Of a stretch of DNA of 34,344 bases, positions 26,571 through 33,837 are shown one piece after another. Where the stretch lies: assembly GCA_964498585.1 (NCBI GenBank), contig CAZCHH010000039.1:1-34344 (forward strand). Reading direction: 5' to 3'. The notes under the pieces are model-generated. The model was not told the DNA's origin, did not search any database, and saw only the letters and a list, made by a program, of their open reading frames with translations. Both the position numbers and the translations under genes were made by a program. The first letter of the stretch is position 1, and each line of letters opens with the position of its first letter. The DNA is from JAAYJM01 sp964498585 (GTDB lineage: Bacteria; Bacteroidota; Ignavibacteria; Kapaibacteriales; UBA2268).

Positions 26571-27515
26571 TCATTGCTTATCCATTTCAATCAACTTATA
26601 AGTATAACTATCTTCCAATTCTTTTTGTTGCTTCAGAAAATTCAAAATATGTTGTCCGCAATTGCTGCCAATATTGTTTTCTTCTATTTCTCCAAAGCTA
26701 AGTAATACGTCAAAGCCAGCAGATTTGAATTGATTAATAATATCATAATTCTTTTTATTTACATTTATAAGTGAATTTATATTGTTTTCTTTAGATTTGA
26801 ATGTGGGATTAACTGGAGTTATTTTAATGAAGAATTTTTTTGTATCAAAAATATTTGAAATTTTTTTTACTTCAACTATGGAATCTTGGGCAATAGCAAA
26901 ATTTAATGTAATTTTTCTATCTCCTTTTTTATGAAAAGAATTTCCAAAATCAGCAATTTCCTTTAAACTCCACTTTTTTACTGGAATAAGCCAATTCCTT
27001 TGGTCGTCATCAGTGGAATGCACAGAAAATTGCAACTGGAAACGTTCTTTATAAAGATAATCTTTAATTTCTTTCAGTTCTGAAAAGAATTTTTCGCATC
27101 TGAAAGGAGCAACAGTAGAAATAGATGGAATAAGTCCGGGAGCATCATAAAGCTCCGGCAATTGCTTTAAAACATCAAGCACATTTGAATTTAATGCCGG
27201 CTCACCCATCCTTGCAAATTGAAGTTTAAATTTTTCTACTTTTACTTTTTTATCTGGAAAGGAATTTGTAATTAAATAGTTAATTTGCTCAAACAATTGT
27301 TCAGTGCTAAGTTTACCTTTGTAAAAGCCACCGGAATCGCAAAACCTGCATTTTACTGGACAGCCGAAGAGAGTAGAAATAATTATAACCCATTTTTTAT
27401 TCTTTGGATAAGTTGGTTCCAAAGATTCTACAAATTCAACATACTTATTCTTTTCTAATTCAGCAATATATACTGTTGCTAAATCAGTTTTGCCGGTTTT
27501 TGCTTTTATCGTCAT
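26571..27515 (-). CDS. RlmN/Cfr-like radical SAM protein lacking the N-terminal domain
   Basis: This 314-residue protein has the radical SAM cluster CxxxCxxC (Cys52, Cys56, Cys59). It also has RlmN-family features: 'ARMGEPALN', 'SVHSTDDDQRNWLIP' and a C-terminal 'SNCGQHI' with Cys286 at the place of the methyl-carrying cysteine of RlmN/Cfr. It differs from RlmN in two ways. The roughly 100-residue N-terminal accessory domain is missing, and the other catalytic Cys (seven residues before the first cluster Cys) is Ile45. It is thus probably not the housekeeping 23S rRNA/tRNA methyltransferase. It overlaps the flavoprotein gene by 32 bases and is the third gene of the queE operon. The substrate is unknown. 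Confidence 0.8.
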   Translation of the reverse strand: MTIKAKTGKTDLATVYIAELEKNKYVEFVESLEPTYPKNKKWVIIISTLFGCPVKCRFCDSGGFYKGKLSTEQLFEQINYLITNSFPDKKVKVEKFKLQFARMGEPALNSNVLDVLKQLPELYDAPGLIPSISTVAPFRCEKFFSELKEIKDYLYKERFQLQFSVHSTDDDQRNWLIPVKKWSLKEIADFGNSFHKKGDRKITLNFAIAQDSIVEVKKISNIFDTKKFFIKITPVNPTFKSKENNINSLINVNKKNYDIINQFKSAGFDVLLSFGEIEENNIGSNCGQHILNFLKQQKELEDSYTYKLIEMDKQ

Positions 27516-28389
27516 TTTTGCTTTCGTTGAAAATTTTCATAGCTGCCTTAATTCCATCGCCAACGGCAATTCCTGTTTGACGCAAATAAGAATTTGCAGC
27601 ATCGCCAATAATATTCAATTTATTATCTAAAATAAGTTTATCTATTTTACCTTGCCCGAAATCTTCTAAAAAAAATAAATTACTTTGTCTACCAATTGCA
27701 AAAATAAGATAATTATATGACATTTCGAGCATTTGATTTTCAATTTGTATTCCCAGTGTAAGTGCATTATTAAATTTTTCAATATTTTTTAACTGAGAAT
27801 TTTCAAAATATTTAATCTTTTTTGATTTCTTAAATCTTTTAAAAAGCCACTCATTGCATTTTATTTCGTTGCTTTTGTTGAAAATACTTACTTCATTATT
27901 ACGGGATAAAGAAAGTGCATAATCGAAAGCAGCATCACCTGCACCGATTATAGCAATTTTTTTGTTTTTTTTATGTAGCAGCAAATCTATTTCCGAAAAA
28001 ATCAATTTATTGTCAGTTTCAGATAGTTGATTTGGTTTTGCAATAGAGCCGCTTGCAACTATAAGATAATCAGAATTATATTTTTTCTTGTCAGAAGAAA
28101 TTACAAATTGATTTTGAATAAATTGAGTTTTAATGACATTTTCAAAAATTACTTTATTATTGATAATTAGTTGTTTTTTAAAATTATTAGCAAGTCGAAT
28201 TCCGTTAATGCCTTTTTTTAAACCGGGATAATTATTTACCTGAAAAGCATTATGCAAAAGTCCGCCAATTTTATTTTTTTCAAAAATAAGCGGTTTTATT
28301 CCAAATAAATTTAGCTGTAGAGCAGCAGCAATTCCAGCTGGTCCTGCTCCGATTATTGCAATAGCTGGTGTTTCAGGATTTTTCAACAT
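27484..28389 (-). CDS. Thioredoxin-reductase-fold flavoprotein without redox CxxC
   Basis: This 301-residue protein has an FAD motif 'IIGAGPAGIAAALQL' (about 12-26), a second NAD(P) motif 'IAIIGAGDAAFDYAL', and a C-terminal FAD motif 'NIIGDAANSYLRQTGIAVGDGIKAA'. This is the layout of TrxR and TrxR-type ferredoxin-NAD(P)+ reductases. The catalytic CxxC that precedes the second nucleotide motif in true thioredoxin reductase is absent, so dithiol reduction is unlikely. It sits 5 bases after queE and overlaps the radical SAM gene by 32 bases. An electron-supply role for a radical SAM [4Fe-4S] cluster is the most economical inference. Confidence 0.8.
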   Translation of the reverse strand: MLKNPETPAIAIIGAGPAGIAAALQLNLFGIKPLIFEKNKIGGLLHNAFQVNNYPGLKKGINGIRLANNFKKQLIINNKVIFENVIKTQFIQNQFVISSDKKKYNSDYLIVASGSIAKPNQLSETDNKLIFSEIDLLLHKKNKKIAIIGAGDAAFDYALSLSRNNEVSIFNKSNEIKCNEWLFKRFKKSKKIKYFENSQLKNIEKFNNALTLGIQIENQMLEMSYNYLIFAIGRQSNLFFLEDFGQGKIDKLILDNKLNIIGDAANSYLRQTGIAVGDGIKAAMKIFNESKNDDKSKNRQN

Positions 28390-28394
28390 TGAAA

Positions 28395-29090
28395 TTAAAC
28401 TCCTCTTTTGTTAGGTCCCCAAATAATTTTATGCAGTTGAATCTGCAAACGAACTGGCAAATTATCTTTTAAAATCCATTTTGCAAGCTGTTTTAAATTA
28501 ATCTGATTAAAAACTGGCGAAATAGTAATTGTATTTACTATTGTGTCTAAAGAATACTTATTAATCAGTTCTTTCGCCCAAAGATAATCCTTTTTATTCT
28601 CAACAACGAATTTTATTTCATCTTTTAAAGTAAGATATTTTATGTTCGAGTAATTATTAAATTCTGTCATTTGAGAACTTGGACATTTAAAATCAACAAT
28701 TTTTATAGCTCTTTCATCAACATCATTAATAAGAATAGAACCATTGGTTTCCAGCAAAACAATGTATCCCAAATCACATAGTTCTTTGATAAGATGATTT
28801 GTTCCCCCTTGAGCAAGCGGTTCTCCGCCTGTTATGCAAATCAACTTACAATTATATGAATTTATAATATTAATTAAATCTTTAAGTTCAATTATGATTG
28901 GGAAACTTTTTTCATCTTCTAGTTTAGAAATAAATTTTGGGTTCAATGAATCCTGAGCATAAGCAGTATCGCACCATAAACACCTTAAATTACATCCTTG
29001 CATGCGGACAAAGACGCAGGGCTTGCCAAAATGATTTCCTTCGCCTTGCAATGAATAGAAGATTTCCGATACAAATAATTCATTTTTCAT
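28395..29090 (-). CDS. queE: 7-carboxy-7-deazaguanine synthase
   Basis: This 231-residue radical SAM enzyme carries the typical opening 'SEIFYSLQGEG...GKPCVFVRMQGCNLRC'. The cluster is CxxxCxxC at Cys33, Cys37, Cys40 ('CNLRCLWC'), followed by 'DTAYA' and the SAM-contact 'ITGGEPLAQ'. QueE converts 6-carboxytetrahydropterin to 7-carboxy-7-deazaguanine in queuosine/7-deazapurine biosynthesis. It is the first gene of the operon with the flavoprotein and RlmN-like gene. No queC, queD or queF is present in the window. Confidence 0.93.
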   Translation of the reverse strand: MKNELFVSEIFYSLQGEGNHFGKPCVFVRMQGCNLRCLWCDTAYAQDSLNPKFISKLEDEKSFPIIIELKDLINIINSYNCKLICITGGEPLAQGGTNHLIKELCDLGYIVLLETNGSILINDVDERAIKIVDFKCPSSQMTEFNNYSNIKYLTLKDEIKFVVENKKDYLWAKELINKYSLDTIVNTITISPVFNQINLKQLAKWILKDNLPVRLQIQLHKIIWGPNKRGV

Positions 29091-29175
29091 TTTACAAATT
29101 TGTTAAGCGTGATTTTTTATTTTAATTCATTACAGATATGCAAGCAACTCAGTTGTTCGCATGACTTTTTTTATC

Positions 29176-29250
29176 TCAAACAGTTTGCAATTTTTCTGCG
29201 AGCCAGATTTTAATAACAGAGAATTTCTCATCAAATTCACTTGCTTTCAT
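29176..29250 (-). pseudogene. Miniature BrnA-type antitoxin with in-frame internal deletion
   Basis: A 24-codon frame starts exactly like the intact antitoxin at 29887-30108 (MKASEFDEKF) and ends like it (SVIKIWLAEKLQTV), but 49 internal codons are gone, including most of the ribbon-helix-helix. The leader with GAGGAGA ribosome binding site and the upstream palindrome are also shared. It is a duplicated, internally deleted copy. If translated it would give a peptide of the two ends only. Confidence 0.8.
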
Positions 29251-29282
29251 AAATTTTTATCTCCTCTTTTCTTGAGATTTAA

Positions 29283-29315
29283 ATTCATCCGATGACTTGC
29301 AGTCATCAGATGAAT
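29283..29315. repeat. Palindrome P, copy 2
   Basis: Arms ATTCATCCGATGACT / AGTCATCAGATGAAT with a TGC loop and one mismatch. It lies 33 bases above the miniature antitoxin start, in the same relative position as copy 3 before the intact antitoxin. Confidence 0.85.
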
Positions 29316-29418
29316 AGAATCATTTCACTTATTCAATTTCAAGTTGTTTTTTCATTAAATTTTGAGATTTTTATTTTGAGCAAGCAACTCGAATCAGTAC
29401 GAAATCCAGTTTTACAGT

Positions 29419-29682
29419 TCAAGTATTCATAGTTGAATATTTGTAAAGTATGCTTGAAATCAAAGTTTGATAAGGTATTCCTTCAGATTCTGCTTTTAAT
29501 TTTATTTTATCTAAAACCTGTGAAGAAATTCTGATATTTATTCGTTTATCTTTCCTGTTTGAATTGCTTGCAATTTTCTTATATCTCTGAATCTCATTAT
29601 CTACATTATCAACAGATTTCCATTCACCTTCTTCAATTGATTTAACTAATTCAATTTCTTCTATTTCAAGTTGATTTTTCAT
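29419..29682 (-). CDS. CopG-type ribbon-helix-helix antitoxin
   Basis: This 87-residue protein has an acidic N-terminal part (about 1-45), likely the toxin-binding region, then 'DKRINIRISSQVLDKIKLKA' and 'GIPYQTLISSILYKY', the strand-helix-helix of CopG-family DNA-binding antitoxins. Its ATG overlaps the last 17 bases of the toxin remnant immediately upstream, the normal order and overlap for this family, where the toxin gene comes first. The antitoxin itself looks intact. Without a complete toxin it may be an orphan or may counter a toxin encoded elsewhere. Confidence 0.8.
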   Translation of the reverse strand: MKNQLEIEEIELVKSIEEGEWKSVDNVDNEIQRYKKIASNSNRKDKRINIRISSQVLDKIKLKAESEGIPYQTLISSILYKYSTMNT

Positions 29683-29842
29683 TTTTTTTATCTAAATATT
29701 TTTTTGTAAGTTTTCTACTTGGAATAATTGTTTTTAAAAATATTTCTTTTTCGTTTTCAACAAAAGGAACATAATAAATATAGTTTTGAATATTTAAAAT
29801 GAATATAATACAATGTGTGCCTTTTGTCAAGAAATTTTTTTT
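29666..29842 (-). pseudogene. 3' remnant of the cognate toxin gene
   Basis: Reading the minus strand from the TGA at 29845-29843 gives 58 codons with no ATG, ending in TGA at 29668-29666 inside the antitoxin. The translation contains 'NYIYYVPFVENEKEIFLKT' and then 'IIPSRKLTKKYLDKK'. This matches my memory of the C-terminal part of small toxins found before CopG-type antitoxins, which have 'PFVE...FLKTI.PSRK.TKKYL'. About the first 40 residues of such toxins are missing, so it is a truncated pseudogene. No numerical similarity was computed. Confidence 0.7.
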
Positions 29843-29886
29843 TCAATCAAGCTATCAGCATGCTGTTCGTATGACTTACTCAAAAC

Positions 29887-30108
29887 TCAAACTGCCTGCA
29901 ATTTTTCGGCGAGCCAGATTTTGATTACAGATTGCCTTGTTACTCCGAGACGAGATGCTTCGTTGTCTAATTTATCCAACATCCATTGAGGAATATCTAC
30001 ATTTATTCGTTTTTGCTTGAAGCCGATTTTTTTAATCTTTGTTAAATCAAGAGCATCTGTAATATCTTCACCAGAATCGAATTTCTCATCAAATTCACTT
30101 GCTTTCAT
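29887..30108 (-). CDS. BrnA-type antitoxin, orphan
   Basis: This 73-residue protein reads MKASEFDEKFDSGEDITDAL at its start, followed by 'KRINVDIPQWMLDKLDNEA' and 'LGVTRQSVIKIWLAEKL', the typical layout of BrnA/CopG antitoxins. The ATG has a strong ribosome binding site (GAGGAGA). A BrnT-like toxin gene should precede it, but the 264 bases up to the CDCL stop contain no intact frame and I could not identify a toxin relic. Its C-terminal and N-terminal ends are duplicated in the miniature copy at 29176-29250. Confidence 0.8.
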   Translation of the reverse strand: MKASEFDEKFDSGEDITDALDLTKIKKIGFKQKRINVDIPQWMLDKLDNEASRLGVTRQSVIKIWLAEKLQAV

Positions 30109-30140
30109 AAATTTTTATCTCCTCTTTTCTTGAAATATAA

Positions 30141-30173
30141 ATTCATCCGATGACTTGCAGTCATCGGATGAAT
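30141..30173. repeat. Palindrome P, copy 3
   Basis: Perfect 15-bp arms ATTCATCCGATGACT / AGTCATCGGATGAAT with a TGC loop. It lies between the end of the CDCL gene and the BrnA-type antitoxin start, so it could terminate the former or regulate the latter. Confidence 0.85.
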
Positions 30174-30372
30174 AGATTGATTCAATTTCTTCTTTTTTAA
30201 ATTATTCTTTCATTTAAATTTGATTTCTATTTTATAATACTCGTTATAGGGATACGACTTTTTCTTTCTTTGAAAATACTTCAAAAAATTGAATCATTAT
30301 CATATTTTTTTTAGACTTGAATTATTATTAAGTTTAATAAAAAATATTATTATTTGATATTGAAATTTAAAA

Positions 30373-31920
30373 TTATCTAACAGGAACAATAGTATATTGC
30401 AAAATCCCTTTGCAATAATTACTATTTATAAGTTCTTTAACTACAATTTTATTTTTTAAAATATCGTCCCAAGGATATTCATAAATTTCATCGAATTTTC
30501 CTAAAACCTCTTTTTCAGTCATATCATCATCAAAAATATAGCCTTTTATTCTAAAAGCCTCACCTTCTTTATTCCTAATTGAAAAAGTATTAGATTTTGA
30601 TATAAGTTCAATTTTTTCACCATCATTTCTATTAATTTCAGAGTTAAAATTTTTTTTATTTTCAATAGGACCATTTATAAGTGAATTACCTGAGTTATCA
30701 ATAATACTGAATTCATAATAAAAATCTCCAGGTCCAACATTATCACAATCTCTATCTATTTTAAAGAAAACATTTTCTAAACGAAATTTCTGTGAATTAT
30801 CACTGCTTTCTGAATATTCTTTTATTGTGTATTCTGTTGTTTCACTAAGTTTGACTAATGAATTATTTGATAAGTTTTTTACTGTATATGATATTGGGTA
30901 CCCTGGAGTATTATAAGAGTAATCTGCTTCTTCATTAATAAAATTAATAATTGAATTTATAGATTTGTCTGTCAGTGCTTTAGCAGCACCACCAGCTGAA
31001 CCTCCAAGTACCATTCCTTCAAATTCACAATTTTCAATTATACTAGTATTTCTTTGAACATGTTTTGCTTCAAATAATGAATTAATAAATCCATCAATTT
31101 GACTTTTAACTTCATCAATATGTTCATCTCCTTTATATGTCATTTTTACAATTAATAACCTTCCATAAGTAACAGAAGCAACATAACATAAAGGATTATT
31201 TAAACTAATAATATTTTTCAAATTATTTGTACTGAAGCCATCTCCAAAATAATCAGAGGGAACTGATGGTTCATTGACAGAAACAGTGTAATATTCTTGC
31301 TTAAAGAATAGAAATATATTTTTACTATAACTATTGTTATTTGTAATAAAATTACTTTCAAAACCTGAGCCAAATAACCAATTACAACCAATTCCTAAAT
31401 CTAATAATGCTTGTTCTTTACTATAAGCAATTGTTTCCTTGTAAATCATTTTTGCACATGTAGGCTCATTGACATTCTTTAATATTGTTTTTAGACTTTC
31501 TGAATAATTAGAATTTGATGGATTATTAATTGTTGAAGTTCCAAATAACTTATCACCACTTTTAACTGTTATTTTTATTGGCGATCTAGGGATATTATCA
31601 CCAATTGAATTCAATATTCCGTTAGATACTTCATTACCTTGAACTATTGCACCAGCCCATAAAGTATTTGAGTTTGGGTGAAAAGTAATTATATTATGGT
31701 CTAAATTCTTTGATAGACTATAAGTTTTTTGCTTTACATTCCATTTTTTTTCATTTTCTTCAAAATTATTAATTGAATCCTCTTTAATAAATTCATTTTT
31801 TTCTTGTACTGATAGATTAATTGAACCTGCATCAGTAATTAATTTATCAATTTCTGAAGTTGTATCTGTACAACTAATGATAAATAAACAAAATAACAAA
31901 ATTAAAAATAAAAATCTCAT
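30373..31920 (-). CDS. Cholesterol-dependent-cytolysin-like (CDCL) lipoprotein
   Basis: I chose the ATG at 31920 (515 residues) because GGAG precedes it and a lipoprotein signal follows at once (MRFLFLILLFCLFIISC); a longer frame begins at 31962. Numbered on the longer frame, residues about 95-385 track the pore-forming core of thiol-activated cytolysins. The order is 'LWAGAIVQG', 'YKETIAYSKEQALLDLGI', 'FFKQEYYTVSVNEPSVPSDYF', 'PLCYVASVTYGRLLIVKM' (YGR at 266-268), 'FEGMVLGG', and 'NTPGYPISYTVKNLSNN'. The C-terminal region (about 390-529) is a different beta-rich domain, and the Trp-rich undecapeptide of cholesterol-binding toxins is absent. The family oligomerises into membrane pores. Target and partner are unknown. 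Neighbours are toxin-antitoxin debris and repeats. Confidence 0.88.
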   Translation of the reverse strand: MRFLFLILLFCLFIISCTDTTSEIDKLITDAGSINLSVQEKNEFIKEDSINNFEENEKKWNVKQKTYSLSKNLDHNIITFHPNSNTLWAGAIVQGNEVSNGILNSIGDNIPRSPIKITVKSGDKLFGTSTINNPSNSNYSESLKTILKNVNEPTCAKMIYKETIAYSKEQALLDLGIGCNWLFGSGFESNFITNNNSYSKNIFLFFKQEYYTVSVNEPSVPSDYFGDGFSTNNLKNIISLNNPLCYVASVTYGRLLIVKMTYKGDEHIDEVKSQIDGFINSLFEAKHVQRNTSIIENCEFEGMVLGGSAGGAAKALTDKSINSIINFINEEADYSYNTPGYPISYTVKNLSNNSLVKLSETTEYTIKEYSESSDNSQKFRLENVFFKIDRDCDNVGPGDFYYEFSIIDNSGNSLINGPIENKKNFNSEINRNDGEKIELISKSNTFSIRNKEGEAFRIKGYIFDDDMTEKEVLGKFDEIYEYPWDDILKNKIVVKELINSNYCKGILQYTIVPVR

Positions 31921-32256
31921 AAAAACTCCAAAATTAATTTTTATATAAATAGTAAAATTCAATAAAAGATTTTAAAATTTTAATAATAACTTAGCTAGAA
32001 AACTATTCAACTATAGTGTTAATCCGAAAATTTTTATAAGTTTATGTATTCAAAACTAAGTTTACAAGTAACATTTTTTACTTACCCAAACTTTCGCAAA
32101 GTTAAGAAACTTTACGAAAGTAAGAGCCAGTTATTCTAAAGCGTAGTGAAGAATCTCATACTTCGTGGTAGCAATGACTTGTGAGATTCCTCACTTCGCT
32201 TCAGAATGACACTTCTTTTGTCATACTATCAACTTCGTTGTTCGTATGACTTTTCT
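31921..32256. repeat. Intergenic with family D hairpin and family C inverted repeat
   Basis: The region holds the hairpin ACTTTCGCAAAGTT / AAACTTTACGAAAGT (32090-32121), a family C element (32130-32210, arms ending GTGAAGAATCTCA and TGAGATTCCTCAC), and the short inverted repeat GTCATAC...GTATGAC at about 32220-32250. No gene is visible. Both flanking genes run leftward. Confidence 0.65.
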
Positions 32257-33837
32257 TTACTTCTGTGCCTTTTTTCCGTTTAATATTGGAGTATCTGGGA
32301 ATGGAAGCGGCTGGGTGCTGAATTTTGCATTGTGAATTTTATTTACCAAAGCACGAGTTGATTGCTCGGAAACATTAAGAAATGTTCTTGGGTAAACGCC
32401 AATCCAAACGATGAAAATAACAATCGGAACAAAAGAAAGCCATTCGCGTTTGTTTATGTCTTTCAAAGAATGATTGTTTGGATTGTCAATAGTTCCAAAC
32501 ATAACCTGCTGGAACATCCACAGCAGGTAAACAGCAGCGAAAATCACTCCGCCAGCACCTACAATTGTGAAAACGTAGGAATCAAGGATAGGAGAACGAA
32601 ATGCACCAAGTAAAGTAAGATATTCGCCAACAAACCCATTCAGTCCGGGCAGACCAACAGAAGCAAGCATTGCTATTGCAAAAAACACAGTGAAATTCGG
32701 CATTACTTTTGCAATTCCTCCGTATTCTGCTATTTCGCGGGTATGACGTCTTTCGTAAAGCACTCCTACGCACATAAACAGCATTCCAGTAGAAAGCCCG
32801 TGGTTTACCATTTGAATAATTCCACCTTGAATTCCTTCTGCAGTAAAAGAAAAAATACCGAGAACCACAAAACCCAAGTGGCTCACAGATGAATACGCAA
32901 CAAGCCGTTTAACATCAGTTTGCACCATTGCCATTAAGGCGCCGTATATTATTCCAATAACAGCAAGCCAGCACATAAGCGTTGAATATTCGATTGAAGA
33001 AGTTGGAAAAAGTTCAAGGTTGAACCGCACTAAACCGTAAGTTCCCATTTTTAAAAGAACGCCGGCAAGTATGACTGAGCCGGGAGTTGGGGCTTCTGTG
33101 TGGGCATCTGGCAGCCAGGTATGTAGTGGAAAGAGCGGTACTTTTATACAGAAAGAAAGAGCAAATGCAAAAAACATCCATTTCTCAATATCAAAAGGAA
33201 CAGGATTTTCGAAAAGTGTATTACGGATTAAGATGAAGTCTGTCGTAAAGCCAGCTTGAGTGTGTAGTATTGTGCTGCCAACGTAATAGCCGAGCCAGAC
33301 AATTGCTACAAGCATAAAAAGCGAACCGACTACTGTGAATATAAAGAACTTGACAGCAGCATAAATCCTTTCTTTTCCACCCCAGATGCCGATAATAAAA
33401 TACATCGGAATTAAAATAATTTCCCAGAAAATATAAAAAAGAAATAAATCAAGCGAGATGAAAACGCCGACCATTGCAAATTCGAGCAGCATAATCATAA
33501 CGTAGTATTCCTTTTCCCGCTTGTGAATAGCTCCAAACGAAGCAAGAATTGTAATCGGCGAAAGGAAAGCCGTTAGCATTAGCAGCAAAAGCGACATACC
33601 ATCAACCCCAATTCTGAAACCAATATCAAATTGGCTTATCCAAATTGTTTCGTAACGAAATTGAAAATCTGGATTAGCACTATCGAAACTGAAAAACAGG
33701 AACAGAGATACAATAAAAGTGAGAACTGAAAAACCCAGAGCCGAATACTTAATTGCTTTTGTATTATCGCGTTTATAAAACAATAAAAGCAGAGAGCCGA
33801 GCAAAGGCAAAAATAATGTAATTAAAAGTGTTACCAT
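32257..33837 (-). CDS. nuoM: NADH-quinone oxidoreductase subunit M
   Basis: This 526-residue polytopic antiporter-like subunit of respiratory complex I has about 14 hydrophobic helices. Key charged residues in the membrane are in place: Glu119 in 'MLLEFAM', Lys232 in 'CIKVPLFPLHTWLPDAH', and Lys257-258 region 'VILAGVLLKMGTYG'. These form the proton channel. Length is normal. The expected neighbours nuoL and nuoN are not found: 507 bases of repeats lie upstream to the window edge, and a 336-base gap then the CDCL gene lies downstream. The gene itself looks complete. Confidence 0.95.
   Translation of the reverse strand: MVTLLITLFLPLLGSLLLLFYKRDNTKAIKYSALGFSVLTFIVSLFLFFSFDSANPDFQFRYETIWISQFDIGFRIGVDGMSLLLLMLTAFLSPITILASFGAIHKREKEYYVMIMLLEFAMVGVFISLDLFLFYIFWEIILIPMYFIIGIWGGKERIYAAVKFFIFTVVGSLFMLVAIVWLGYYVGSTILHTQAGFTTDFILIRNTLFENPVPFDIEKWMFFAFALSFCIKVPLFPLHTWLPDAHTEAPTPGSVILAGVLLKMGTYGLVRFNLELFPTSSIEYSTLMCWLAVIGIIYGALMAMVQTDVKRLVAYSSVSHLGFVVLGIFSFTAEGIQGGIIQMVNHGLSTGMLFMCVGVLYERRHTREIAEYGGIAKVMPNFTVFFAIAMLASVGLPGLNGFVGEYLTLLGAFRSPILDSYVFTIVGAGGVIFAAVYLLWMFQQVMFGTIDNPNNHSLKDINKREWLSFVPIVIFIVWIGVYPRTFLNVSEQSTRALVNKIHNAKFSTQPLPFPDTPILNGKKAQK

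Noticed and set aside
30109..30372. brnT toxin relic before the BrnA-type antitoxin
   Set aside because: Translations on the minus strand contain many stops and only vague short matches, not enough to call a pseudogene.
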